Of a stretch of DNA of 64,000 nt, positions 9,244 to 17,709 are shown one piece after another. This DNA is from Phaeobacter cretensis (GTDB lineage Bacteria > Pseudomonadota > Alphaproteobacteria > Rhodobacterales > Rhodobacteraceae). Location: NCBI RefSeq assembly GCF_047372505.1, contig NZ_JBKBEU010000001.1, positions 992,001-1,056,000 on the forward strand, given 5' to 3'. The translations under genes were made by a program, and so were the position numbers. The notes beneath the pieces were generated by a model. The model worked only from the letters and a program-made list of their open reading frames with translations. It was not told where the DNA came from and did not search any database. Each line of letters begins with the position of its first letter. Positions within the stretch are counted from its first letter, which is position 1.

Positions 9244-9651
9244 TTATCGTACCACATGCACCGCACAGGCGGCGTGACGCACGACTTGGGTGGCGGTAGA
9301 TCCCAGGAGTAAATCCTGCATTCCCGGACGATGTGACGCGATAATGATCAGGTCCGATGAATTGTCCCCTGCCCAGTCCAGGATAGCCCGTCCCGAATGG
9401 CCATCAATCAACACGCCGGTAGCATTGGGTAGCGTCTTGGCCAATCCGTCGAGCTCTGTCTGCAACGCCTTTCGTGCCGCCTCAAGGTAATCAACCGGCA
9501 TATAGGAGATTGCATAGGTGGGCACCTGCTCAACGACATGCAAAAGGTTGATCTTTGCATCAGGCGTGGCAAGCAAAGCCGCCAGCTTCAGCGGTCCACT
9601 GACATCACGGTCGGGATCAAATGAAATCGGGACAAGAATATTATTGTACAT
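9244..9651 (-). CDS. Universal stress protein (UspA family)
   Basis: A 135-residue single-domain Usp protein. The start MYNNILVPISFD and the C-terminal block IIIASHRPGMQDLLLGSTATQVVRHAACAVHVVR are family signatures; the latter includes the G-2x-G-9x-G(S/T) ATP-binding pattern (GMQDLLLGSTA). Such proteins help survival under energy or oxygen stress. An FNR-type box (TTGAT-N4-ATCAG) lies about 60 bases upstream, which suggests induction under low oxygen, as known for Usp genes in the FnrL regulons of related bacteria. The gene follows the antibiotic biosynthesis monooxygenase-like gene on the same strand. Confidence 0.9.
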   Translation of the reverse strand: MYNNILVPISFDPDRDVSGPLKLAALLATPDAKINLLHVVEQVPTYAISYMPVDYLEAARKALQTELDGLAKTLPNATGVLIDGHSGRAILDWAGDNSSDLIIIASHRPGMQDLLLGSTATQVVRHAACAVHVVR

Positions 9652-9706
9652 TTGCGGCCTCCTCTATCGGCGCACCTCTCGATAAGGCAGTTCACATTGG
9701 GCCGCC

Positions 9707-9720
9707 TTGATCGAGATCAG
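9707..9720 (-). promoter_or_regulatory. Candidate FNR/FnrL box upstream of the stress protein gene
   Basis: TTGAT (9707-9711), CGAG, ATCAG (9716-9720) differs at one base from the FNR consensus TTGAT-N4-ATCAA. Its centre is about 62 bases before the start codon of the universal stress protein, a normal distance for an activating site. Binding is inferred. Confidence 0.5.
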
Positions 9721-9749
9721 CCGCAGCCGCTCAGGAAACGCATCACAGA

Positions 9750-10067
9750 TCAGAAGGTTGCAGCGACCTCATACATCACCGGCTCAAAGCTGCGACATAG
9801 TTCATTTATCTCTCGATTGCGCTTACGCATTTCAGGGCTGCGTAGCATCGCCATGAAATCCTCGCGACGACGCCACTGCGAATAATTGGCAATCCGCGTC
9901 TGCGCATCGTTCACATGCAGCCCCGCCGAAATAAACCCTGGCTGATGGGAAATGAACTCGGCGTAAGCGGCGGTAAGGGCATCCAGCAGATCCTGACAAG
10001 TGCCTGGCGTCATCTCAAATGTCGTGATTACGGTTTGGGTTTCGGTATTGGTCGCTATCGTCGGCAT
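9750..10067 (-). CDS. ABM-domain (antibiotic biosynthesis monooxygenase-like) protein
   Basis: A 105-residue protein with the dimeric ferredoxin-like ABM fold: FEMTPGTCQDLLDALTAAYAEFISHQPGFISAGLHVNDAQTRIANYSQWRRREDFMAML. The HQPGFISAGLH element and the tryptophan in YSQWRRREDF are typical. Members include heme-degrading and quinone-oxidising enzymes as well as many with no known substrate; no heme-binding pattern can be recognised with confidence here. It precedes the stress protein gene on the same strand, with about 100 bases between them that contain the FNR-like box. Confidence 0.8.
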   Translation of the reverse strand: MPTIATNTETQTVITTFEMTPGTCQDLLDALTAAYAEFISHQPGFISAGLHVNDAQTRIANYSQWRRREDFMAMLRSPEMRKRNREINELCRSFEPVMYEVAATF

Positions 10068-10223
10068 GGCTTCCTCCGTTTTCCATCTTTAGCCTACGCC
10101 GGTTTGGCAAGTTCCGGCAGTGATTTTTGTCGTCCCCTGCCCAAAATATCACCTGCCGACGGGCACCCGATTTACATATATAAAGGGAATAGACAAAATA
10201 AAAAACAACTTTAAAGTGTTTAT

Positions 10224-10952
10224 ATGTGTCACTGGTTCACGCACCTCCTGACCCTAGCCTACTTGTGCCTGATGCCAATGCTCCCGGTATCAGCCGGGGC
10301 GTGGTTGCAACAAGAGAACCAGGGTTTCACCTCCACCAGCCTGACGCTACGACAGGATCTTGTTGCGCTGCAGGGGAACGGCGATGGCATGCGTATGCCA
10401 ACTGAGCTCGGGTTTTATGGTGAGTTTGGGCTTCACCCACGCTGGACCGTTGGCGTCGACCTGAACGTCAGCAAAAGGAGTTCTGCCCATGCACTGATAT
10501 TCGCCCGCCACCCTCTGTCCCAGCTGGGGCGTGCACAGACTTCGGTTGAGCTGGCGTTGGGAATGAACCAGAGCAGCGAAATCTGGGCCCCGATGCAGCG
10601 TTTGACCCTATCCTACGGTCGCAGCTTTGAAACCCAACCTAGAGACAGTCGGCTATCGGGATGGATCGCGCTGGATATAGCGCATGAATGGCGCAGCAAA
10701 GGACTGGAGCAGACCTGGAAACTGGACATGACAATTGGATTGGACCGCCCAGGAAAAATAGCGCCGTTGTTGCAGATCGAAACCAGCAAGACAGCAGGAT
10801 TACCACTGTCCTTGACAACAACCTCCAGTTTGCGGGTTCCACTGGATAGGCACTTTGGGAGCAGCGCGCCTGAACTGGTGATAGGTCTCCAGCACAAGCG
10901 CGCCGATACGCAGTCACTTGGGATCAAATTAGCGCTTTGGCACAGGTTTTGA
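10224..10952 (+). CDS. Exported beta-rich protein, possibly outer-membrane
   Basis: A 242-residue protein of unknown function. Residues 1-25 form a signal peptide (hydrophobic THLLTLAYLCLMPMLPVSAGA). The remainder alternates polar and hydrophobic residues with aromatic girdles (GFYGEFGLHPRWTVGVDLNVS, LTLSYGRSFE, WKLDMTIGLDR) and ends with an aromatic residue (LALWHRF), the pattern of an outer-membrane beta-barrel. I do not recognise a named family. It is flanked by an unrelated ABM protein gene and a convergent beta-helix protein gene. Confidence 0.65.
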   Translation: MCHWFTHLLTLAYLCLMPMLPVSAGAWLQQENQGFTSTSLTLRQDLVALQGNGDGMRMPTELGFYGEFGLHPRWTVGVDLNVSKRSSAHALIFARHPLSQLGRAQTSVELALGMNQSSEIWAPMQRLTLSYGRSFETQPRDSRLSGWIALDIAHEWRSKGLEQTWKLDMTIGLDRPGKIAPLLQIETSKTAGLPLSLTTTSSLRVPLDRHFGSSAPELVIGLQHKRADTQSLGIKLALWHRF

Positions 10953-10979
10953 CTCGCAACGAACGCAAATCATATTGCA

Positions 10980-13265
10980 TCACTTGTCCACGCGCACAGT
11001 CACCTGAACGGTACCGCGCACAGCCTCTGGCCAGATCAGCTGCACCTGATCCCGACGGCTGCCCACGCGTAGCTTTGCGTGTGGCATAGCATGTCGATCG
11101 GCACCCCCGCTGAGCTCTACCGGGCCAACGGCGATGACACTATCAACCCCCCGCGCCTGTCCACGAAACGGCAACGCATCATCTGTATCCACGGTCCAGG
11201 TCCTGGCTGCACTGCCCTGCACATGTTCAATCCGCAACGGGTTAGCCACGGCGGTAGAAACGTTGTGATAGGTGTTCCCCTCGTAAAAGATACTTTTGGA
11301 TCGGCTAAAATCGAGATTGGCAAAACTGGTATCCACCCGCTCAGCGCGATCTATGGAGCCATTGATAGAGCGGAATTTATTGCCAGATACCGTCATCCCG
11401 TTCAGAAAATGCCCAGTTCCGTATGGTTTTACCACGATATAGCTGAACCATGGCGCAACATCGCCGGACAAGAACACATTGTCAGTGATTGATAGCGCAC
11501 TGAAGGAAAACCCATCGGTAAAATCTGGCCGCGCGTCACGTTCGTTGGTCCATTCAACAAAGCAGTTGTCGATATAGTTGTCGGACACAGTTGATGCGCA
11601 GTTGGTGCTGGTCAGGATAAGGCCTGCAGTCCGGCTCCCATCAGCCACAGTATCACCCTGAAAGAAGTGATTACCGGTCACTGTCTGATTTTGCCCGCCA
11701 AGGAGCGCAAAATGGCGGAACTTTGTCGCGCGGTTGTTGCGTAGTTTGGCGTCATTGGCATTGACGTTCAAAGCAATGGACTGCCGGGCAGCGACATTCA
11801 ACGGCTCCTCATTTGAGAGGAACTGGCAGTTGTCAATCAGGATCCCCTGACAGCCACTGCCAATAGACGTAATGCCGCGATCCCGTGGTCGCGAAATAAA
11901 ACAATGATCCAGACTGAACACCTTGCCAGCGGGTGCCAGCCGGATACCGCTACAGCGCCCTTCGCACTGAACTTCTACTTCCGTCATGCCAAACTTGCTG
12001 AGCGCGCTGAAACCGCCAAAATCCAACATGTATTTGAAATCGCGAAAGGTAAACTGTTGCGTGCCGACCGCATCATAGAGTGGTGCAGTCAGGGTCAGCT
12101 CACGTGCACCGACGTTTTTCGCCCGCACGTAGATCTCGCGCCCTACTCCACTGCCTTCGACCAACGCGCCAACAGGGATATTTGCGATATTGGCCACATT
12201 GGTCAGCTTACGTGTATCGCTGGTACTATAAGTCGCCTGCGCAGTTACCGTATCCGTCGCCCAAGCGGCGTTTGAGGCGGCCTCAAGCTGGCCGTTGCGG
12301 ATCACCCTGCGGGTGGCGTAGCTGGTCTTATTTGGCACCGCTGCCTGCATATCAACCGGGCCGCGCAGGGTGACCTTGCGCCCACAAAGATCCAGAGATT
12401 CATGATCGACGTTGTTCAATAGGGCCTGAAACGCCTTTTTAAAGCCCAGCTCCTCGTTCCCGAAAGCCGCAGCGTAACTGGGAAAATCGAAATTTCGGGT
12501 CAAGAGCAACATGCGGTTGGTCGGCATTTTGACCGTACCCTCAAATTGCACCTCATGGTTCATCGACACCGTGCTTCCAAGATAATACTCTCCCGCCGGA
12601 ACCAAAACCCGACGGCCAGCGGCGGCGGCATCTGCCGCCTCAAACGCGGCTGTGTTGTCGGTATTGCCGTCACCAATGGCACCGTAGTCCGTAACATCCA
12701 CTAGGCTGATCATATCGCGCAGGAACACGCCGGTGACATCACGCACCTCGATATCATCGATACGTACTACGCCGCCGTTCGGTCCGATCAAATCCAGCCC
12801 CACATGCGCAAACCGCCCAGCACGGCCCCAGGCCATATCAACACCGTTGCGGCTGCCAGTACCAACGATGGCCGAAACTTCAACCACCTGACCATAGGTC
12901 GACAGGTTGGTGCCGGGACCAGCCTCCACCACGCCACCCAGATGGCTGCCGCCAGACTGTCCGGCCCAAGCGGCAATGCGAACGGTCGGCAGCGCGCCGC
13001 TGATCGCCTTCACCCGCGCTGTGATCTGCAAATAGCAACCCGGGCTCAACATGGTGCGGGTCGTATTGCGCAACTTCTGCACTGAAGTATTTTTTTGCAG
13101 TTCCAGGCAGCCGCCGAAATCTGCATCAGCGGCAACAAAGGCCGCGTTGGCTGCGCCCTGATAGGTGTCCGATCCCGGTGTTCCATTCCCACTGGACCAA
13201 TTATTCAGCCCCTGCTCAAACGCCGGCGGCAGCAGCTCTACGCCATCAGTGATCGCTATGTTCAT
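10980..13265 (-). CDS. Large right-handed beta-helix protein (pectate-lyase-3 / GH28-related, tailspike-like)
   Basis: A 761-residue protein. Residues 1 to about 180 look like a carbohydrate-binding jelly roll (FEQGLNNWSSGNG...LQITARVKAIS...IDDIEVRDV). It continues with the classic pectate-lyase-3 opening (SLVDVTDYGAIGDGNTDNTAAFEAADAAAAGRRVLVPAGEYYL) and then many short parallel-beta-helix rungs with asparagine ladders (LIDNCQFLSN, KLRNNRATKF, TVTGNHFFQG, TVSDNYIDNC, SITDNVFLSGD). No signal peptide is seen. This plan occurs in phage tailspikes and in polysaccharide-acting proteins of Rhodobacterales. There are no phage genes next to it. Substrate and activity are unknown. Confidence 0.75.
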   Translation of the reverse strand: MNIAITDGVELLPPAFEQGLNNWSSGNGTPGSDTYQGAANAAFVAADADFGGCLELQKNTSVQKLRNTTRTMLSPGCYLQITARVKAISGALPTVRIAAWAGQSGGSHLGGVVEAGPGTNLSTYGQVVEVSAIVGTGSRNGVDMAWGRAGRFAHVGLDLIGPNGGVVRIDDIEVRDVTGVFLRDMISLVDVTDYGAIGDGNTDNTAAFEAADAAAAGRRVLVPAGEYYLGSTVSMNHEVQFEGTVKMPTNRMLLLTRNFDFPSYAAAFGNEELGFKKAFQALLNNVDHESLDLCGRKVTLRGPVDMQAAVPNKTSYATRRVIRNGQLEAASNAAWATDTVTAQATYSTSDTRKLTNVANIANIPVGALVEGSGVGREIYVRAKNVGARELTLTAPLYDAVGTQQFTFRDFKYMLDFGGFSALSKFGMTEVEVQCEGRCSGIRLAPAGKVFSLDHCFISRPRDRGITSIGSGCQGILIDNCQFLSNEEPLNVAARQSIALNVNANDAKLRNNRATKFRHFALLGGQNQTVTGNHFFQGDTVADGSRTAGLILTSTNCASTVSDNYIDNCFVEWTNERDARPDFTDGFSFSALSITDNVFLSGDVAPWFSYIVVKPYGTGHFLNGMTVSGNKFRSINGSIDRAERVDTSFANLDFSRSKSIFYEGNTYHNVSTAVANPLRIEHVQGSAARTWTVDTDDALPFRGQARGVDSVIAVGPVELSGGADRHAMPHAKLRVGSRRDQVQLIWPEAVRGTVQVTVRVDK

Positions 13266-13413
13266 CAGTCACCCTTTCTAAAACCGCCGTTTCCGGCTGA
13301 TCAGGCCGAAGCCCGGTTTAATCAAGGAAAGGGTTGTAGATCATGGGATTTAACGCCCCATCAGAGGGGCGTGCGCCGGGTACGCATCACAGCGGGCAAA
13401 TCAGACAGTCAGA

Positions 13414-13848
13414 TCACGTTGTCGGCGCGTCATCAGTTAGCAACTGAACTGCGTTGATCTTCCATCCCATTGCTGTCTCAACCATCTGATAATCCAGCAA
13501 ATGTACGCGTCCTTCAGGATCGGTGATCATCACTCGTTGCCACAGGCTTCCAGCAACAGTTCGCAGCGCGAGATAACGGACTTCAACCGGTTGCCAGACC
13601 ATTGGGTAACCGGACTGGACCATCTCGGCAAATCGGTCAGGGCTGCCAAACACCCCCTGGATCAAAGGAGAAGCGTAGGCAAAGGCGGCCTCGGCATCGC
13701 GCCGCAGGAAAGCTGCGATCTGATCGTCAATTACACCGGTTATCGCATCATCGCGCGCCTCAGAAGTCGCAGAAATGGGCAGCGCCATCATGGCGATACA
13801 GACACTCATCAACATCAACTTACGCATTACCATCCCCATCTGTTGCAC
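13414..13848 (-). CDS. Exported DUF4864-like protein
   Basis: A 144-residue protein with a signal peptide (LMLMSVCIAMMALPISATSEA). The mature part matches the DUF4864 pattern: ITGVIDDQIAAFLRRDAEAAFAYASPLIQGVFGSPDRFAEMVQSGYPMVWQP, followed by a strand-rich end (RVMITDPEGRVHLLDYQMVETAMGWKINAVQLL). The fold resembles SnoaL/NTF2-like proteins. It acts in the periplasm; function unknown. It lies downstream of lysK on the same strand but a lysK terminator intervenes, so it probably has its own promoter. Confidence 0.8.
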   Translation of the reverse strand: MQQMGMVMRKLMLMSVCIAMMALPISATSEARDDAITGVIDDQIAAFLRRDAEAAFAYASPLIQGVFGSPDRFAEMVQSGYPMVWQPVEVRYLALRTVAGSLWQRVMITDPEGRVHLLDYQMVETAMGWKINAVQLLTDDAPTT

Positions 13849-13934
13849 AATTTAAGTAGACCAAAGCAGGCAACGGTCAATCTGCGTCAGGAAGGCTTGC
13901 GTAAACTGGTGATGGAAAAGCAGGTATCCGTGCA

Positions 13935-13966
13935 AAGAAAAACGAGCGCCACTAAGGCGCCCGTTG
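13935..13966 (-). terminator. Rho-independent terminator of lysK
   Basis: On the minus strand GGGCGCC, a 5-nt loop, and GGCGCTC form a stem with one G-U pair, followed by GTTTTTC. It lies 30-60 bases after the lysK stop codon. Confidence 0.7.
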
Positions 13967-13993
13967 CTGATTGTTTCGGGAGCTATTGGTTGC

Positions 13994-15637
13994 TCAGAGC
14001 AGATCGCCTGCAAGGGCCTGATCGATCAATGTGATGGTCTCCTCAACACCGTAGAGCGCAATGAAACCGCCGAAACGCGGACCTTGGGATGCACCCAGAA
14101 GCACTTCGTAGATCGCAGAGAACCAAGCGCGCAGCGGCTCAAATCCATGGATTTTACCGATGGCAAAGACAACTGACTGCAGGAATTCCTCATCCGTAAA
14201 ATTGGCCTCTGGCAGCGGATCTTCATTGCCAACAAGTTCGTTTTTCTTCGCGATTGCCGTCAGTGCCGCCTCGGGTGATTTCAGTGCATCAGCCAGATCC
14301 TGAAGGGCCACGCGCTCCTGATCGGTGGGCAAGCGGTAGGTCTTTTCAGGTTTCACAAAATCGTTGAAATAGGCAACCGCAAAGCCCGCTGCCTGATCCA
14401 TCGCAGGATTGCTCTCTGGCGTGGCATCCGGTGCGTATTTGTTGATAAACCCCCACATGGTCGCTTTGTCTTCGGCGCTGGAGACACTCGCAAGGTTCAG
14501 CAGCATAGAGAAGGGCACCACCATATCGGACTTCGGTACGTCACCAGCATGGATGTGCCAGACCGGATTGTTCAGCTGAGCTTTCAGATCCTGGGTCGCA
14601 TAGGCGCGCAACTGCTGGTGATATTCATCTACCGCCTTCGGGATCACATCAAAATGCATCCGCTTCGCGGTCTTGGGCTTTTGGTACATGAAATAGGCTA
14701 GGCTCTCGGTCGAGGCATAGGTCAGCCATTCGTCGATCGAAATGCCATTACCCGAGGTCTTCGAGATCTTCTGACCATTAGCATCCAGGAACAGCTCATA
14801 TGTGAAATGCTCAGGTGCGCGCTGACCCAATACCCGGCAGATGCCATCATAGATCGGCGTATTGGTGGAGTGATCCTTGCCATACATCTCGAAATCAACG
14901 CCCAGCGCCGCCCAACGGGCGCCGAAGTCCGGTTTCCACTGCAGTTTCACATTGCCGCCTGTCACAGGCAGCGTCCACTCCTTGCCGTCCTCATCATCAA
15001 AGGTGACTGTATAGGTCTCAGCACAAACCTTTTTCATCGGCACATACAACACGCGGCCGGTTTCCGGATGGATTGGCAGGAAAATCGAATAGGTCTGGCG
15101 ACGCTCTTCGCGCAGGCTCTTTAGCATGATCGCCATGACGTCATCGTATTTGTCGACGGCGCGTTTCAGGACCTCGTCAAACTGACCGGATTTATAGAAT
15201 TCCTGTGCCGAGTAGAATTCATACTCGAAACCAAAGGTATCAAGGAAACGGCGTAGCATGGCGTTGTTGTGATGACCAAAGCTCTCATGCGTACCAAACG
15301 GATCCGGCACCGATGTCAGCGGCTTTTGCAGGTGTTCATGCAGGCTTTCGGAGTTGGGCACATTACCCGGAACCTTGCGCATACCGTCCAGGTCATCTGA
15401 GAAGCAGATGAGTTTGGTCGGAATATCTGAGATCAGCTCAAACGCGGTTTTGATCATTGTGGTCCGCGCGACCTCACCAAAGGTACCGATATGCGGCAAG
15501 CCCGACGGGCCGTAGCCGGTTTCAAACAGAACATAACCCTTTTCCGGCGCGCCCTTGGCATAACGTTTGAGAACCCTGCGGGCCTCTTCAAACGGCCAGG
15601 CTTTGCTCTTCAGAGCTTCTTCGCGCAGATCAGACAT
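13994..15637 (-). CDS. lysK: Lysine--tRNA ligase, class I
   Basis: A class I lysyl-tRNA synthetase of 547 residues, the archaeal-type enzyme found in many alphaproteobacteria in place of the class II LysS. It attaches lysine to tRNA-Lys. Key motifs are the HIGH-like PHIGTFGEVART near the N-terminus and the KMSKS-like KISKTSGNG in the middle, plus the alpha-helical anticodon-binding C-terminal part. I chose the ATG at 15637: a GGAG ribosome-binding site lies six bases upstream, whereas the ATG at 15655 would include that site within the coding region. A terminator follows the stop. Confidence 0.95.
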   Translation of the reverse strand: MSDLREEALKSKAWPFEEARRVLKRYAKGAPEKGYVLFETGYGPSGLPHIGTFGEVARTTMIKTAFELISDIPTKLICFSDDLDGMRKVPGNVPNSESLHEHLQKPLTSVPDPFGTHESFGHHNNAMLRRFLDTFGFEYEFYSAQEFYKSGQFDEVLKRAVDKYDDVMAIMLKSLREERRQTYSIFLPIHPETGRVLYVPMKKVCAETYTVTFDDEDGKEWTLPVTGGNVKLQWKPDFGARWAALGVDFEMYGKDHSTNTPIYDGICRVLGQRAPEHFTYELFLDANGQKISKTSGNGISIDEWLTYASTESLAYFMYQKPKTAKRMHFDVIPKAVDEYHQQLRAYATQDLKAQLNNPVWHIHAGDVPKSDMVVPFSMLLNLASVSSAEDKATMWGFINKYAPDATPESNPAMDQAAGFAVAYFNDFVKPEKTYRLPTDQERVALQDLADALKSPEAALTAIAKKNELVGNEDPLPEANFTDEEFLQSVVFAIGKIHGFEPLRAWFSAIYEVLLGASQGPRFGGFIALYGVEETITLIDQALAGDLL

Positions 15638-16023
15638 CATATTCTCCATCGGCAACCGGATAATGTCCCGGTTGGACTTCTAGGCGCCCCTGCCAGTGCC
15701 TCTTTGGCACCAATGATTGCAGGCGGCAAACCACTGCCGGGCACCCCATGCACCCGGTCGGCCTCACCTATGGTGACGGGGACATAATGAGTCAAGAAAC
15801 AGCGACCCTTGACAGCCAACAAGCACCATAAAATATGCGCCAATCAGTGCAATTGCCAAGATACCAAGAGGCTTTAGCCTGCGTCTCAAGGGTCGGCGGT
15901 CTGAAAAACAAGGGATAGGCGAGCGATGAGCGGATTTTGCACAGTGACGCAATGACCCGTTGATTGGGCTGGGTACGATGCCTATTCTCATATCAAACCG
16001 CATGCCAATTACTGGAAACACAT
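15638..16023. other. Divergent intergenic region, no confident gene
   Basis: About 390 bases between lysK (leftward) and the TerB-like gene (rightward), holding both promoters. A minus-strand frame (15764-16021) has one hydrophobic segment (LGILAIALIGAYFMVLVGC) but lacks a convincing start site and a family pattern, so I do not call it. Confidence 0.4.
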
Positions 16024-16446
16024 ATGAACACCCAAACCGCTCACCCTCTTACCCCGCAGGACTGCCTCGTTGCACTGATGGTGGCGGTGTCGGCCTCGGA
16101 TGAGAACATCCGTACAGCTGAGTTGGTCAAAATTCAGTCTGCCGTGAACATGCTGCCAGTGTTCGCCGATTATGATATTGACAGGGTCAACCGCACCTCG
16201 CAGACGGTCTTTGATCTGTTTGAGCAAGAAGACGGGTTGGATGCGCTGTTTGGTCTAATCCGTGAAGATTTGCCTGAGCGCCTGTTTGAAACCGCCTATG
16301 CACTGGCCTGCGATGTAGCTGCCGCCGATGGCAGTTTGGCTGAATCTGAACTGCGCCTGCTGGAAGAAATCCGCTACGAGCTGAATATCGACCGGCTGCA
16401 CGCCGCAGGCATCGAACGTGGAGCCCGCGCGCGCCATATGGTCTAA
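16024..16446 (+). CDS. TerB-like (tellurite resistance family) protein
   Basis: A 140-residue, all-helical acidic protein of the TerB/DjlA-N fold. Typical elements are LTPQDCLVALMVAVSASDENIRTAELVKIQSAVNMLPVF at the start and the repeated motif ALACDVAAADGSLAESELRLLEEIRYELNID, with the conserved aspartate/glutamate positions that bind metal in TerB. I chose the ATG at 16024, preceded by GGAAACA, since the family starts near here. Despite the family name, single TerB-like proteins are common and rarely linked to tellurite; no other ter gene is nearby. Confidence 0.82.
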   Translation: MNTQTAHPLTPQDCLVALMVAVSASDENIRTAELVKIQSAVNMLPVFADYDIDRVNRTSQTVFDLFEQEDGLDALFGLIREDLPERLFETAYALACDVAAADGSLAESELRLLEEIRYELNIDRLHAAGIERGARARHMV

Positions 16447-16675
16447 GTGTTTCCCTTCGGTACGGAACCAATCACTGAAGGCAGCCTTTGTGTCTGTTTT
16501 CTGCTGTGTGACTGGAGGCCGAAACCCGTAGAGTGCTCCAGCGCTTGCGTAGCTTAGAGTTTGGTGCAACGGCCGCTCTTGAGCGACCAAACACGAGCAA
16601 GCTATTGGTATTCGCGGTGCGTGAGCGTGCCAATTCCGCGATTGTTCTTGCGCGAGAAGAAAAGGCCGATCGACA

Positions 16676-16966
16676 ATGACAAAAACTGTCTTAGCAATGA
16701 CATCTATGAAGGTTGGTGGCAGCAAGGCGCTTGAACAGTACCTGTTTATTGTTGGGGGCCTTATGGAGGCGGCTGGCGCGAGATTAATCAGCCGCTATGA
16801 GGTCACGGAGACCTTATGCGGTTCAGAGCCGCCACATTATGTTTCAATTATCGAATATCCCAATGACCAGGCGATACGAATGGTCTTTGACCACCCTGAC
16901 TACCGCTCTCTGGAACAGGTCAAGGATTTGGCATTTAGCCGATATGACGTTTGTGTGGTCAGTTGA
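16676..16966 (+). CDS. DUF1330 family protein
   Basis: A 96-residue ferredoxin-like protein matching DUF1330: LEQYLFIVGGLMEAAGARLISRYEVTETLCGSEPPHYVSIIEYPNDQAIRMVFDHPDYRSLEQVKDLAF. The final YRSL...F element is the most conserved part of the family. Biochemical function unknown; it belongs to the dimeric alpha/beta-barrel group. It is a stand-alone gene. About 230 bases upstream contain no other gene. Confidence 0.75.
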   Translation: MTKTVLAMTSMKVGGSKALEQYLFIVGGLMEAAGARLISRYEVTETLCGSEPPHYVSIIEYPNDQAIRMVFDHPDYRSLEQVKDLAFSRYDVCVVS

Positions 16967-17067
16967 GGTTATCATCAGCACCAGCGGTCCATAGAGTATG
17001 CTAGATACATCGTTGTTGGGCGCTGTCTGCCAAACCCGCACTTCAGCGCTACGACCACAATTTAGAA

Positions 17068-17472
17068 TTACTTCTGAGTATATCGCCGCAAGCGTTCTTC
17101 AAGCGTGCCACTATGCAACTCAAACATATGGTTGTCATAGTCATAGAAATAAATTGAGTGACCCTCGCCTTCAACGCGTGAGCGACGTTCTCGAACCTCT
17201 AGGCCCAATGACCGGATACGTTGCAACCTATCATCGTACTCATCAGGTGCCATTTTGAAGGCTACGTGGTTGTAAGTCTTGTCCGGCAAGGGATCGCCCT
17301 CCATCGTTGCAATCCAAATGCCGCCAATGTCGAAAAACCGTTATTTGGAAAGTGAGAATGTGTTCTCACCGCTATCGTATATTTTCTGCGCATCAAAAAC
17401 AGTTGTGAGCATCTCTTCCATCTTGTCGAGATTGCTCACTATAAACGTTATATGGCTCAAACCTTCGATCAT
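17068..17472 (-). pseudogene. fosX: FosX-like VOC-family gene interrupted by one stop codon
   Basis: Reading this strand straight through gives a 134-residue glyoxalase-fold protein very close in pattern to FosX-type fosfomycin hydrolases: MIEGLSHITFIVSNLDKMEEMLTT, VYDSGENTFSLS-like segment, then FFDIGGIWIATMEGDPLP, TYNHVAFKM, and YFYDYDNHMFELHSGTLEERL. Metal ligands H (GLSH), H (YNHVAF) and E (MFELH) are all present. A single TAA at 17341-17343 falls after FSLSK, in the same frame on both sides, with no shift. Apart from this the gene looks intact, so loss is recent or the stop is a sequencing error. Confidence 0.8.
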
Positions 17473-17709
17473 GGCCTTGCCTACCGGTTTTCTTTGTCCG
17501 GGACTTAGCAGTCTTTCTACCATTGTCAGCGAGGTCAGCTTGACCTCGACCAAATCCTTAGACGCATTAATATCGGTGCCGAAGTATCCGGCATTCGGGT
17601 CAAGCTTCTGTCACACAAGACGCTGAATAAGAAAATACAACCAGTGTTTCGAGTTAGGCATGTCGGCATTCCGCATATCGATAATTCCAGTGTGCTTTAT
17701 CCGGCCTGC

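Noticed and set aside
10980..13265. Prophage or gene transfer agent module around the tailspike-like gene
   Set aside because: Neighbours are an exported beta-rich protein and a DUF4864 gene; no capsid, portal, tail or integrase gene is present within the window.
15764..16021. Minus-strand frame of 85 codons with one hydrophobic segment near lysK
   Set aside because: No ribosome-binding site and an Arg/Pro/His-rich start unlike a membrane protein; it covers the promoter region of the TerB-like gene.
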